From: Ceriagrion tenellum
Lineage: Eukaryota > Arthropoda > Insecta > Odonata > Coenagrionidae
DNA: 64,000 nucleotides
Direction: 5' to 3'
Assembly (NCBI GenBank): GCA_963169105.1
Contig: OY720643.1
Location: forward strand, 82,443,696 to 82,507,695
The position numbers and the translations under genes were made by a program. Each line of letters begins with the position of its first letter. The first letter of the stretch is position 1. Positions 22,828 through 33,509 of this stretch are shown in pieces. The notes beneath the pieces were generated by a model. The model worked only from the letters and a program-made list of their open reading frames with translations. It was not told the origin of the DNA and made no database searches.

Positions 22828-22831
22828 TTAA

Positions 22832-23113
22832 CCCTAGAACGGTAACGCTATTTTTTCCAACCTAATCTGGTAACGTGGGGTGAAAAAACACCCCACTCGC
22901 ACTTTCAATGTTTACTGCTCGAGAATACGCGGGGCACTGATGTGGGAAACTGGCTATCCCTACTTCCAGACGATTGAAATGAATTATGGTATAGGCACAG
23001 AGTATGTGGCACTCTGTGGTATAGGTCCCGAGTCGCAGTCGTAAGCAGTTTTTTTTGGCGCGCGATTTAAACGGCTCTGGGGTGTTTTTTCACCCCACGT
23101 TACCGTTCTAGGG
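22832..23113. mobile_element. piggyBac-type MITE
   Basis: A 282-bp element flanked by TTAA (22828-22831 and 23114-23117), the diagnostic piggyBac target. The ends are CCCTAGAACGGTAACG and CGTTACCGTTCTAGGG. Inside, GTGGGGTGAAAAAACACCCC and its mirror form strong subterminal repeats. The left arm has about 25 extra bases between the two halves of the repeat. No coding capacity. Confidence 0.92.
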
Positions 23114-23188
23114 TTAAAGGAGATTAGATTATGGTGCAATTTGTGAGTTCATTAAACTCTAGACCTCGACTGGCGAATTTAGCTCTAA

Positions 23189-23313
23189 CACATTAACTTT
23201 AGAAAGAAAAGAAGAGCTCTGTATGCACCCATGCACTCATTGCGATTGCAATTCAATTGAGATGAGCGAGTGAGTGCATAGAGAGCTCTTCTTTTCTTTC
23301 TAAAGTTAATGTG
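23189..23313. repeat. Foldback repeat without ribozyme-like core
   Basis: Arms of about 42 nt (CACATTAACTTTAGAAAG..GAAGAGCTCT and its inverse) surround a 40-nt centre. It lacks CTGANGA/GAAA motifs, so it is not grouped with the Penelope-like foldbacks. Confidence 0.75.
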
Positions 23314-23988
23314 GTGGAGGAGGCTCTTCAGAGGAGGAATATAGGTAATATTAAGGATACAAGAGCGTGTAAGAAGCACGGCATGAGTGAAATAGACGCG
23401 AAAGATGTGTGAAAGGATAGGGTGTCATGGAGGAGACAATCAAAAGGGAGCCCATTTTATTGGCCTAACGACAAGAATAAAGTCCTTTAACTTTGTCCAC
23501 CCCGAAAGGGAGCGGTATGATTGGTTTGTATGCACAAGAGACAATCTTCACGAAGACGGAAGGAATTCCAAACAAAGAAGTCTACGAATAACAACGGTTA
23601 GAACAACAACAAAGTTCATAAGGACGAATAAGCTCCATCAAATACCCACTTACACCGAGCAAAAGAAAAGACATAAAACGACAAGCCACGGAGACTTAAA
23701 ACACAGCTGACATCATGAGTACAGGATTAACCAATTCCTGGGTTAAAGCGCAGTTTTTACAACTGTGTATTTGCGTCAGGCCTCTCATGATGATCGTTAA
23801 CTTACGTCGCAACACTCAATCACAAGAGTACATAGAGAAAGGTCAAAGGCAGCGATGGCTGTGATTCAATGGTAATCCAACCGTTCTAATAACTTGACAC
23901 ATCACTCTTAGCACACACTTTTTCCGGAGGAGAAGGTCATGAGATCCCAGGAGAACGATTAATAGCAGGCACGTACCAAACTTGCAGT
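23314..23988. other. No recognisable feature
   Basis: An open frame at 23405-23710 (+) has ordinary composition and no identifiable domain. Nothing else stands out. Confidence 0.4.
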
Positions 23989-24337
23989 AGGGATGCCACA
24001 TCGACATCGATGTATCGGACTATCGATGTGTTTTGGCCAAGACATCGAAAACATCGAGTAGTAAAATAAGCTATTAAAAATTGAGTGAGTGGTGAGCACT
24101 TCTATAAGTATCGAAAAATAAACAAATCGATGTTTTTAGTTGATGTGGAATCGAACATCGTTCGGTTTATGGATGCCAATCGACATCGATGTATCGGAAT
24201 TCTCGATTTTTGTTGGCCAAGACATCGAAAACATCGAGTAGTGAAATAACCCGATGTAAATAGAGTGAGAGGTGAGTACTTTTATAAACATCGAAAAATC
24301 GACTGCTCGATGATTTTTAGTCGATGTGACATCCCTA
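23989..24337. mobile_element. Two tandem units of a short hAT-like/MITE repeat
   Basis: Unit 1 (about 23989-24160) and unit 2 (24171-24337) share 'ggatgccA.atcgacatcgatgtatcgga', 'ggccaagacatcgaaaacatcgagtagt' and the 'tttttagtYgatgtg' end. The whole begins AGGGATGCCACATCGAC and ends GTCGATGTGACATCCCT, a terminal inverted repeat typical of hAT-type MITEs. The ATCGAT-rich words are internal to each unit. Confidence 0.75.
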
Positions 24338-24664
24338 AAATAGCTTAGCAAGGTTAACGAAGAGTTTAAGTCTGGTTTTCTTATAGTGCTGACGAAACAT
24401 GGTGGCAGGTGCATTGACGTCCCCTATTAGTCGAAGAGCTCCACTGACTGCGAACTGGCTCCGCACCAACTGCCCGTACCAACCATCCCATTTGTAGGTC
24501 ATGAATGTAACCCAGTTACACCACCAATCCATCTCAATTGAAGGTGAATTTCAGCGGAGATTTATACGAATTAGATGTTCTAGTCTCCAGTACACATTGT
24601 AGAACAGGAGACACAGTCGTGCTTACTACGCCACTGTCGCGGAGAGTAAACCCTACTTTGCCAT

Positions 24665-24956
24665 CAAAAAAGGAAAATACTCGACGTTGTGCTGTCTACT
24701 TTTTTAATTCTCAAACATTACGACTCGTTTTTCGGCACTTTATTTGGCCATCTTCAGGCACAAAGTATTTTACACACACTCTACCTGAAGTACCAGAAGG
24801 ACACTGTACCTGTATCACACTGTACAGAAGATGACTAAATAAAGTGCCGCAACACGTGTCGTAAAGTTTGAGAATTAAATAAGTGGACAGTACAACATCG
24901 ACTATTTTTCCTTTTTTCATAATGCAGTTCCACAACATCCCGCCCAAAACTGTTGA
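24665..24956. mobile_element. Foldback element D (Penelope-like/hammerhead family)
   Basis: A 292-bp insertion flanked by the 12-bp duplication CTACTTTGCCAT (24653-24664 and 24957-24968). The palindrome spans 24665-24919 and a 37-bp tail (24920-24956) lies on the right, the mirror image of element A. The left arm, read on the minus strand, has CTGAAGA, a GGC..GCC hairpin, GAAA, a degenerate AACGAG and TC. The right arm has the counterpart CACGTG-TC at 24852-24860, a self-complementary block. Confidence 0.85.
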
Positions 24957-25007
24957 CTACTTTGCCATTTTAGAACGACTAATGTATAAATGCCAACTGA
25001 AAGTCAC

Positions 25008-25125
25008 CTTGGTAGTTAAACTGGCTAACACACCTAACTGGGAAATGAGAGATCCCGGTTCGAATCCTGATCGAGTGATTAACTTCCACGGCGAATTTCA
25101 TCCCAAATGGTGTATCTCTTTGCAT
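25008..25125 (+). mobile_element. tRNA-derived SINE, family 2 (head)
   Basis: A tRNA-like head with 'ccttggtagttaaactggc' (A-box region) and a good B-box GGTTCGAATCC at 25057-25067. A short non-tRNA body, 'gaatttcatcccaaatgg', follows. It does not fold as a full tRNA and differs from family 1. Confidence 0.7.
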
Positions 25126-25379
25126 CCATACGCGTGAATGAGAACTATATCATAATCATGACTACAATATCACACAAATCGGTCCACAAGTCGAGTTTCT
25201 GATCAGTTTTGCTCCCTAATTCCTGTTTCTTGATACGCCACGAAGTACAAGCATAACGTTTCGCAAGATCCCCGCTTGACTCGTATCTAGTTTATTTAGT
25301 AGCAGTATACATTAACACAAATAACTACTGGAGCACTGGTAGCGTACCTATAGTATAGTGCATGCTGGTGCAAGTTACT

Positions 25380-25465
25380 GGCTCATTGTAGGGTATTTTG
25401 GTGATAACTCACCACCTGCTACACACCCTTAATGTGGCTCGCAGGGTAATATTTAGATGTAAGTA
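25380..25465 (+). mobile_element. Short CR1-like 3' tail fragment
   Basis: 'ggtgataactcaccacctg' then 'ctacacacccttaatgtgg' and 'ctcgcagggtaatatttagatgtaag'. It is the same subfamily as the tail at 54455-54530 (-), which shares ggtgataagtcaccccctg. Confidence 0.65.
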
Positions 25466-25469
25466 TGCA

Positions 25470-25915
25470 ATCGCAATGATAAGATCATATGTCCCCTCAT
25501 TGAAGGCCCAGCCATCTTTACACCACTTGAGTTGGGTCAACGGTAATATGCACGGCTTTCAACTACCGCACATGATCTAGAAGGGGCTAGGAGAATCTTG
25601 GGCAAACGAGGTTTAATACTAAATTATTTCAAGAGTTGGCGCAGTATAGTTGGGAACATGCATGATTAAGATGGTTCGAGCTATTTCCTTTACGTACAGA
25701 TTTACGCAAAACTTAGCACACGGATATTGGCCGTATGTCTTGATAAGCGAAAATATGCATATTACCGATTTGGCTTCTTTGCAATTTAATGCTATTTTAA
25801 CACGTAGGCTTATGGCACTCGATATATACTTCGAAATAATTCGATTACTTATGTACAGATTTTCTCCTGAGTGCGAAAACATTAGTTTGATATAATTATA
25901 ATGGTTGCTAAAAAT
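25470..25915. other. No recognisable feature
   Basis: Open frames on both strands at 25619-25895 mirror each other and contain no known motif. Confidence 0.4.
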
Positions 25916-26385
25916 ATGAAGATGTCATGTGAAGAAGAGGCTGGTGAAGAACTTGATTTGGAGCGAGGCGTTGTATGGGGCAGAAACGTGGACCCTCAGA
26001 ACGGAGGACGAGAATAGGCTGCAGGCATTTGAGATGTGGGTATGGAGAAGGATGGAGAAGGTGAGGTGGACGGAGAGGAAGACAAACGAGGAAGTGCTTG
26101 GGATGGTGGGCGAGGAAAGGAAATTTCTTAATGAACTTCCAGATCGGCAGAGTAAGTGGCTGGAGGATGTAATAAGGGTTGCTCAAGAATGTGATAGAGG
26201 GAAGGATGTTGGGCAAGCGGGGAAGATGAAGAAAGAGAATAGGATTCATGGACAGGATGAAGAAGGGTAGATCGTATGCTGAGGCGAATAAGGATACACT
26301 AGAGCGAGATAGGCCCCTGAATGCGCATAAAACCGGGAGGAGATTCTCAGACATTCGACAAACCCTACCTTAACCGGTAGAATAT
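25916..26385 (+). mobile_element. Non-LTR C-terminal fragment
   Basis: An open frame from 25929 encodes KKRLVKNLIWSEALYGAETW, LRTEDENRLQAFEMWVWRRM and VRWTERKTNEEVL, the conserved C-terminal block that follows RT in many arthropod LINEs (W-V-LYG-ETW..E-FEMW-WRRM). After 26270 it continues out of frame to about 26385 as RSYAEAKRI. No RT core is attached. Confidence 0.85.
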
Positions 26386-26589
26386 AATTTTTAAAATGCC
26401 AAATAAAAAACACGTATTTAGAGTAGATTTTCCCTAAAATTTCTGATTCCACGCCGTAAACCCAAGTGATAACAATGCTTTAATAGAACGAATATTCAAA
26501 AATATAATTCGTACATCATTTACACAACAACTTGTATGTCATATACAACGTATAAACAGATGTGCTTGAGTGAATTGTGGTCCAAGAAT

Positions 26590-26906
26590 CAAAAAAATTA
26601 ATGATAACATTTACTGTTGTACCACATTTAAAAACCACGACCCGTGTTTCAACGCTTAAATGTCATGTTAAGGTTGATAACATTTACAACACCACATATT
26701 TAAAACAAACACACGACCCGGGTTTCAACGCTTATGCGTCATCTTCAAGTTGACGCCTAAGCGTCATCGCCACCTGAAGATGATGCTTAAGCGATGAAAC
26801 CTGGGTCGTATGTATTTTAAATAAAAACAACGTATGTAAATATTATCATTAAATATTTTGAAATATACGATAGAATATCACAAAGTTACAAAGGAACTTG
26901 TAATAT
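26590..26906. mobile_element. Foldback element E (Penelope-like/hammerhead family)
   Basis: The element is flanked by TGGTCCAAGAAT (26578-26589) and TGGTCCAAGGAT (26907-26918), a 12-bp duplication with one mismatch. A first truncated arm copy (26590-26675) is followed by a left arm (26677-26749), a right arm (26771-about 26862) and a tail of about 44 bp on the right. The right-arm core on the plus strand is CTGAAGA (26774-26780), a 15-nt hairpin, GAAA (26796-26799), CCTGGG, TC. The left arm keeps the palindromic CCCGGG. The arms share sequence with element F. Confidence 0.8.
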
Positions 26907-26918
26907 TGGTCCAAGGAT

Positions 26919-27597
26919 ATTATCTCGACTTGCTTTAAAAGTTATTAAAATATACACTCAACTCCAACTTTCATGATTCGCACTCCTCGCGTTTCATCAC
27001 GATCACTCACGATTCCCGGTCCATCAACCTTGAAAGACATACTTGTCTGCGAATTTCATACTCTTCACCGAACAGGAAAAATATTGGGCGACAACACTGT
27101 TTCCCAAAGATATTTGTGGTTGATAAGAACACGCGTTGCAGCGTAATAACGCGCGTTGCAGAGCAAAAACGCTACATCGTCGAGGATGACGACACGTGAC
27201 GGTGTGTCTTCCAGTGATACGACTTACTTTCTTTTAAAATTTAACTGGTATATCCTGATTTGGCAAATATAATCGTTATTATTCTTCTCTATAAAAGACA
27301 ATGAAGGAGTCGAGGAAATATATGTGGAGTTAGGATGCGATACCGATCGGATACGTCAGAACATTGACATTTCATTAAGGAATAAGTGACTTTCACATTT
27401 TATGCATCTTTTAAAGGAGATCTTTCATTCCTGCGGTGGTCGAATAAACATATGGCCCATAATGTTTAGAGCACAAGAATATTGGCCATCATATACTTTA
27501 CAATGCGATGAGAAATACATTAAATGCAGTCACTCTACTGAATTCATTGGCAAAGTTTTATTTTCTTAATGGAAATATTAAGAAAATGCAAACATAC
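26919..27597. other. No recognisable feature
   Basis: Intron immediately 3' (on the transcript) of exon c. Only a short imperfect 'aacRcgcgttgcagMg' repeat at 27128-27165 is noticeable. Confidence 0.4.
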
Positions 27598-27714
27598 CTG
27601 TTTCCACGTTGACGCTGTACAAGCCGAGGTAAGCGTCGGTGACGTATAGAAGTCCGTCGGAATGGAACCGCATTCCCATTGGACGACCGCATTTGAGACC
27701 CTCGGAGACGTCAT
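27598..27714 (-). CDS. APMAP: APMAP/hemomucin-like gene, exon c
   Basis: A minus-strand exon of 117 nt. The acceptor is ttgcttacag before AT at 27714 and the donor is ACAG|gtatgt at 27598/27597. Two bases complete an Asp codon begun in exon b, 38 codons follow, and the final G begins the Gly codon of exon d. The peptide contains LKCGRPMGMRFHSDGLLYV and TDAYLGLYSVNVETG. The CGRP-G-R...G-L-V-DAY-GL pattern is the hallmark blade of APMAP/hemomucin proteins, with the DAY-GL motif part of the central propeller. Codon bias is GC-richer than the flanking intron. Confidence 0.93.
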
Positions 27715-27977
27715 CTGTAAGCAATGTAAAGACCATCAGACTCACAAACTTCAACGAAATCCGAAGCATAATGGCTCTATAGAGAATAACCCAACTGGTA
27801 GCCACTGCGAAAAATGAAACTATCGCTGGGAATGAGATTCAAATCCATAGATTTCGTTATGTATCGAGATGGATGACTGCCGCAAAGTCAAAAAGCTTTG
27901 ACTGTCGCCAACGGAAAACAACATCGGTATGCATAAGTTACCAGATTGGTGCTGCCAAACAACAGAGTTGACAAGTG

Positions 27978-28689
27978 AAGTCACTGGCGCCATTTTACGG
28001 AACACGCGCTGTAAAATATTTTTCCCCAAATTGGCTGAAATTCAGCACGGTTTCCTCAACTAAAGTTGTACCAACTTTAAAGCAAATATGGAACTTTTTA
28101 AATTTTAAGCAAGAAAAATTTGCTGAAATTCAGCAAATTTTCCTGAGAGTTTTAAGACTGAAAATTATTAACCTAAATTTCGGATAGAACTTTGCTCACA
28201 ATAAAAAGGTTACAACATACATTCTTTATTGAAAAGTTAAAAATACATTCCATTCAGCTTTAATTACAACTTTAAAAGAAAATTTAAATGAGTGCTGGAT
28301 TAATTAAATATTAAGACGAAAAATAATTCTCATGTACTTAGGTTTAAGAGTGGTTAAAAAAACAATGACCAAGTACACATTTACCCAAAAACTTGATAAT
28401 TTTAAACTATCGAGGAGTGAAGAAACTGACAAAAATTGTTATCTATTTAAGGTAACTGTATCCAACGAGATGTAGTGGAAGGGTATCATTTCATCCATAT
28501 TTTTATAGACAACGTATAGGTTTACTGATGCCTAAGACTAACTTCAATTCAGGCGATTTTTTAATTTCAGCAATTTTTTTCTTCTGAAAAAGTCTGGAAA
28601 GTTTAATTCCGAGAACTTGCTGAATTTAAGACATTTTGCTGAATTTCATCAAGTTTCGTATGAACTGAAAATTTCCAGGTTTTGTAGTT
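27978..28689. mobile_element. Putative insertion flanked by 15-bp direct repeats
   Basis: CAGAGTTGACAAGTG occurs at 27963-27977 and again at 28690-28704, bracketing 712 bp. The ends show no inverted repeats and there is no obvious poly-A. Inside, 'gctgaaattcagca'-type words recur at both ends (28030-28145 and 28555-28670). Target-site-duplication length suggests retroposition, but the family is unknown. Confidence 0.5.
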
Positions 28690-29205
28690 CAGAGTTGACA
28701 AGTGTATGAGCTGGAGGAGGTGATTATTTGTTTCACGTCATGTATACTTTTATTTGCTAACGCGAACAGTTCTCCTCATTTCCGAAATCATGACGGAGGT
28801 TCCAAGATATCCGCAAACCAGTTTCAGAGAATTTATTTGGGTTTAAAATATTCCATCTGGCCCTAAATTTTGATTTTTTGCGAGAAAAGACATTTTTTCC
28901 ATGAAGTAGAGAATTTGCCTATCGAACGTCATTTACATAGTTAGTCCGTCGCGGGATATGAAATATGCTCCCAAAAAAAGAACACAGAGCACGGAGTAAC
29001 ATTTTTGAAAAAATATGAGACCAGAAATGGAAATATTTCATTCAAAATTATATCGGTAAGATAAATAGCGAAGAGCAAAGCCAGTTTATACGTCGCATGC
29101 ACCGTGCGAAGCCATTCATGAGACCTTGATAATTGAGGATCTTTACTTATCAATCGACTAAAAAAGTTTTTTACCTCCGAAATGTTCATTATGTTTTTCA
29201 AGTGT

Positions 29206-29341
29206 TCAAAAATTTGTCGTGTAGTTTTAAAAAATCTCAATTTTATGAAAAAAAATTTACAACACCAAATCTAACGGAAGGATTCAATTGCCAGCAAGCA
29301 AAGTTTATAACACTCGGTAGTTTCACAAATGATTGGGTGAG
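29206..29341 (+). repeat. Direct repeat, copy 1
   Basis: About 135 bp nearly identical to 29636-29770, including 'ctaacggaaggattcaattg' and 'agtttcacaaatgattgggtga'. The copies differ by a few bases and A/T-run lengths. Confidence 0.9.
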
Positions 29342-29635
29342 TGTACTGATGAAAATCTCTGGAATCTCCTTTCTTCGACGTTGAGTTTCTCCTGGTAGTC
29401 CGCACAAGTTAATCCATGCCCCGGCCTAAGGGAATATCCTGAAATTTTCATTCAATCTGCTCAGATTTAACAAACTCTTGATTTTTTACAAACGAAAATT
29501 TCTGTGACATAGCCAGGAGTTATGGGTACATTAATAATCTAAAGTATTGCCTGTTTCTCTCGTTAAAAGTTTCCGCCATTGAGAATTATGAAATACCATT
29601 ACATAAAAAAATAATGAAATAAAAATATATATTTA

Positions 29636-29770
29636 TAAAAATTTGCCGTGTAGTTTTTTTAAAAAATTTCAATTTTATGAAAAAATTTACAACACCCAAT
29701 CTAACGGAAGGATTCAATTGCCAGCAAGCAAAGTTTATAACACTCGGTAGTTTCACAAATGATTGGGTGA
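29636..29770 (+). repeat. Direct repeat, copy 2
   Basis: Second copy of 29206-29341, separated from it by about 295 bp. No gene is affected. Sequence between and around (28705-31560) holds no other recognised feature. Confidence 0.9.
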
Positions 29771-31564
29771 AATGTTTTTGAAAAATTTAATCGCGAGCAA
29801 TATGCATTCACAGCTATTCTGATATATATATATTCTGATAAAATGTTGAATAGTAACACTCATGAAATAATACAGAAATGGCATTGTTAATTATGCTCCG
29901 GCAGAGGTGACACAAAGCCTTTATCACGCCTTCCTCAGCATTTAGGGAATCATTCAAAATATAAAATAACTATTAGGAAAATTTAAAATATTCAACCTCA
30001 CAAATGCCGTCCGTCAAATACGGCAAACTACTCAAATTTTCATTTAGAAGTGCCTGCTCAAAAAATATTAGTGGATTCCACCCTCTGTTTGAAATGACAT
30101 ATAATTTCTTTAAATGGCTGAAGTTTTTTTTCTAGTTTTGCAATTGTGTCACAAGAATTTGATAAGAAAAGAATATTTCCCACACCATACACCTACCTAG
30201 TTAACCCAAGATACACGGGATATTTTCAAGAATTAATAGAAAGAAATTGAAACAAAAAGGGTATAGTTATACCGATATCAGGTGATAAATAGCAGGACAA
30301 AATTTAGCGTGGCGAAGGAGTACGAGATATCATATCGTTGACCCATGAATGGATATCTTGACTACTACCGGTTGGAAAGAGATTACCAAACTTGTTTTGA
30401 AAAACAGATTGTAAATTGAACCCAGATAGCAAGCAAGTTCTTCAATAATCAATCTAGTTTCGAAGACAGCTAAGAGTAGTCAAATAAATGTTAAAATATG
30501 CAAGATATAAGGTGAAGAGAAAAAAGACAGGGTAAAGAGAAAGCATATACAAGAACGTTTTATATTGGGTTACTCTAAGCGAACACAACCAAATGGCCAG
30601 ACATTCATGGCTCGGTCGTTTTCGATTCTCACAATATATGACACTAAGGAGGACAATGACACTAAAAGACGTATTTTGAAATATTGGCTTTTGATTTTAA
30701 TACTTTTCAAATTCATGGTAATTCAAATATCTGAAGGTGGGCAGCAATGGTGCCCATCAGCTCAGACCTTATAACAATAAATACTGACCTAATGATTGGA
30801 TTTTTGATATAATGACGTCTTTGAGATAAGAAGACAATCTGAATTTTCTATTGGCTAGTAGATGCTCAGAAATGTATCACCCACTCTTAGCGTGGGCTAA
30901 TTTTTCCAATTAGTTTAAAGTTGCAAATGCTCAAGTCCTTATAATGACGCATTACATCGATATAACTGATATAGACGATAAAATAAGAAAGATACAGAGA
31001 CGAACTTGTAGGTCTGTACAATGATTACTTTTTCCAACGCACAGTTTGTGGCCACGACTAGGATAGATCGAGAAACCAACACAATCCGTTAGCGGACAAT
31101 TTATTTTTATAATTTACCCCCCCACAATTTCTTTCTCCAATTCCACCCGTTTTGATGTAGGTATTCTATTCAATGATCTCATGCAGGCATGTCTGTACGA
31201 TTTATGAAATATGTTTGAGAGTGTTTGGCCACATACGTGAATGTATCCACGTTAGCATGAATATGCATTTGTATGATGTGATTACGAAGATTTTCTACTC
31301 AATGTAAAAGGCACACCTTAAGTATTACTTATAAAGCACGATTAGTAGCATTTTGTCGGAATTTATATTAGATGCTGTCTAGAATTCTCACATGAAAGTC
31401 TTTTTCCTTTGTTTAAAAAAAATACTTCACATTTGAACAGAGGATACCCTCGCAGCCGGTATACTTCAGGGGCTAATAAATGCTTCCATTATAAGTACAA
31501 CTTCCTCATTTTCTGACGAAGTCGAGGCACTTAAAGTTTTTCCTACTCATTTCATGGCTGGTTT
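29771..31564. other. No recognisable feature
   Basis: AT-rich intron between exons b and c. Nothing identifiable beyond simple A/T runs and a short (AT)n tract at 29820-29832. Confidence 0.45.
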
Positions 31565-31625
31565 TATTACACCCCCTGCCACACAACTCAGCAGAATCGC
31601 GTGGGGTATTGTTTGGATGCAGAAA
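31565..31625 (+). mobile_element. CR1-like 3' tail fragment beside exon b
   Basis: 'taccccctgccacacaactc...gcgtggggtattgtttggatgc' resembles the window's CR1-like 3' ends. It stops about ten bases from the exon b splice donor at 31636/31635. Divergence is high, so the assignment is tentative. Confidence 0.45.
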
Positions 31626-31636
31626 TAATTACTCAC

Positions 31637-31869
31637 CACATTGCTCTCCGAATTTGGTCACGTTGCTCAACTTGAATCCGCCGTTGTGTGGGGTCAACCT
31701 GAGCAGGTTGCCGCCGAGGATGCCCGTGAAGAAGTCTCCGCCGCGCCGGGCCAGGGACTCGGGGCCGTAGAGCGTGAGGCCTTCGCCCGTTTCAGTCTCC
31801 ACGGGCTGCGCACCGCTCAGCCAGTCCTTTGGGAGTTGACGACCGATCAGGGGTCGAGGAAGCGTGGCG
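31637..31869 (-). CDS. APMAP: APMAP/hemomucin-like gene, exon b
   Basis: A minus-strand exon of 233 nt. The acceptor is aatgctcacag before C at 31869 and the donor is TGTG|gtgagt at 31637/31636. One base completes the Asn codon of exon a, 77 codons follow, and the last G starts the Asp codon of exon c. The peptide begins ATLPRPLIGRQLPKDWLSG, continues TLYGPESLARRGGDFFTGIL and GGNLLRLTPHNGGFKLSNVT, and ends KFGEQC. The GPES...G--YTG--GG-L-R pattern is the first propeller blade in APMAP homologues. The exon is strikingly GC-rich (CpG-dense) compared with the surrounding intron. Confidence 0.9.
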
Positions 31870-31899
31870 CTGTGAGCATTGAAGGATCACAAGCGATAA

Positions 31900-32689
31900 A
31901 AAATATAAGTTCATAGTAATAGCGTAAATTTCAACAGAAGACACACTTGTTACAGAAAAGCAAGTAATAAATTGTCAGCGCTCAAATTGTAAAAGAGTAA
32001 ATCATGATAATATACACGTTAATGTATTTTTATGGCTAGCTTGACTCCTTGTATTTATATCAATTGCAAACATTTTTATTTGTTCTGGTTCGCCTTTTAA
32101 TTATATTTATATGTTGGGTGAACCTTAAATTCAATAAATTCAAATCAGCAGGGGCACACTTTGAACTGACAGCTTGAACCCTCTATCACGCAGAGTGACC
32201 TAGAGGTAACATATAGAGGAGTTTTTCTTTTTGTCATTGATTCGGTTTCTGTACGCCTATGTGCCTTTGTGACATCAATTGCACAATATAACAAATAACT
32301 TCAGGCTTGACTTTGTGGAACCTCTCCATATCCGAAATGAAAATATTCTCGTAATATTTTTGCAAGGAATAAATCTTCTATAAATAATTCACTTTTACGA
32401 AATCTCATTTTTTAGGTCATTCTGAGACCTTTTAGTCGTTCATTTAACTTATTCGTCAAAAATCAAACCCTAATTAACTGTATCAAAATACAGCGAAAAT
32501 GGCATTTTTTGCACTTTGAGGGTTTATTGCAAAAACGAAGCCTTCCTATCACCTAACAAAAGAAGAACCCTGAGTCTTTTGTTAGGTGATCGGTAATGCG
32601 TCTTAGATTTTTGTTCTTTATGAAATAGAACTGCTCCCTACCTTCTAAAAATTTTTGTGACTTTTTTTCCCCGTTGCCTCGTCTTATGT
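31900..32689. other. No recognisable feature
   Basis: Intron sequence upstream of exon b. A short inverted pair 'atcacctaacaaaag / cttttgttaggtgat' (about 32550-32590) forms a hairpin. Confidence 0.5.
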
Positions 32690-33010
32690 AATGAGGTCTT
32701 AGCAGAGAGCTAAAGAAGACACGATTGAAATACAAATGAAAAGGCACAATTGGAGATGGATTGACCACGCATTTCGGAAACGCCAAGACGCTTTTAAAAG
32801 ATAGGCTTTGAATGGGATCTCTCAAGGTCAACGTAGGGAAGGCCGACCAAAAATGACCTGGCGACGCACGATCGAAAGGGAAGCTAGAGAGGCCGAGGCT
32901 CGAGGTGGACCTCGAGTAATGAGACGGCTTTGGCTTTAGTGTGTGCTGGCGACACCTCGTGTGGGCCCTATGCTCCTTGTAAGATCGACAGGAGTTAAGC
33001 CAAAGTAAGT
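32690..33010 (+). mobile_element. Non-LTR C-terminal fragment
   Basis: It encodes EIQMKRHNWRWIDHAFRK, ALNGISQGQRREGRPKMTW and RRTIEREAREAEARG, the R-W-W-GH-LRK..G-R-RGRPK-TWRR-E-E block at the C-terminus of LINE ORFs. Then a degraded CGPYA..IDRS tail follows. It is followed by unassigned sequence to 33415. Confidence 0.8.
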
Positions 33011-33414
33011 CAAGTCCTTCTTCGAAACGTCAGCAGGGATCTTGGCGTGACACGGCTGAACGCCGGAGAAACGCGTGGAGGAGTGCCATTCCAATCTCCT
33101 CCGCGTACCATTCGGGACCATAACAGCTGTGATCGTCTTCATGAATAGTTCGAATTGTGACAATGGGCAGACAGTAAATCTTTTTCTTTTTATTCTCTAC
33201 GCTCTTATTTATGCATGATGTAAATATTGGTGTTCTTATTTATGCATGATATTTTGAATATGTAGTAGTAGTAGTCCTTGTACCCCTTGCACGTTGGAAC
33301 GATTGACGATAGAATGTTTCTTGGTTATTAGATTTTTAATTGGCGCGTTGCATGTGTGGTACGCTGGTTTCAATGTAGTTTCGGTGTTCTACCGTATCAT
33401 TCATGCATGCCTGG

Positions 33415-33475
33415 TGTGGAAGTCCCCCTGCCACACACCCTTTGGGTGGCTTGCAGGGTATGACGTATATGTAGA
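33415..33475 (+). mobile_element. Short CR1-like 3' tail fragment
   Basis: 'tccccctgccacacaccc' then 'tttgggtggcttgcagggta' and 'tgacgtatatgtagatg'. A good match to the family 3' end, truncated 5'. Confidence 0.7.
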
Positions 33476-33509
33476 TGAAACCTTTCTTCACTTCTTGATA
33501 TCCACGTTA

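Noticed and set aside
23189..23313. Palindrome considered as another hammerhead-type foldback
   Set aside because: Neither arm contains CUGANGA or GAAA at the right spacing.
31641..31916. Plus-strand 91-codon frame over exon b
   Set aside because: It is the antisense shadow of a well-supported APMAP-like exon whose splice phases fit on the minus strand.
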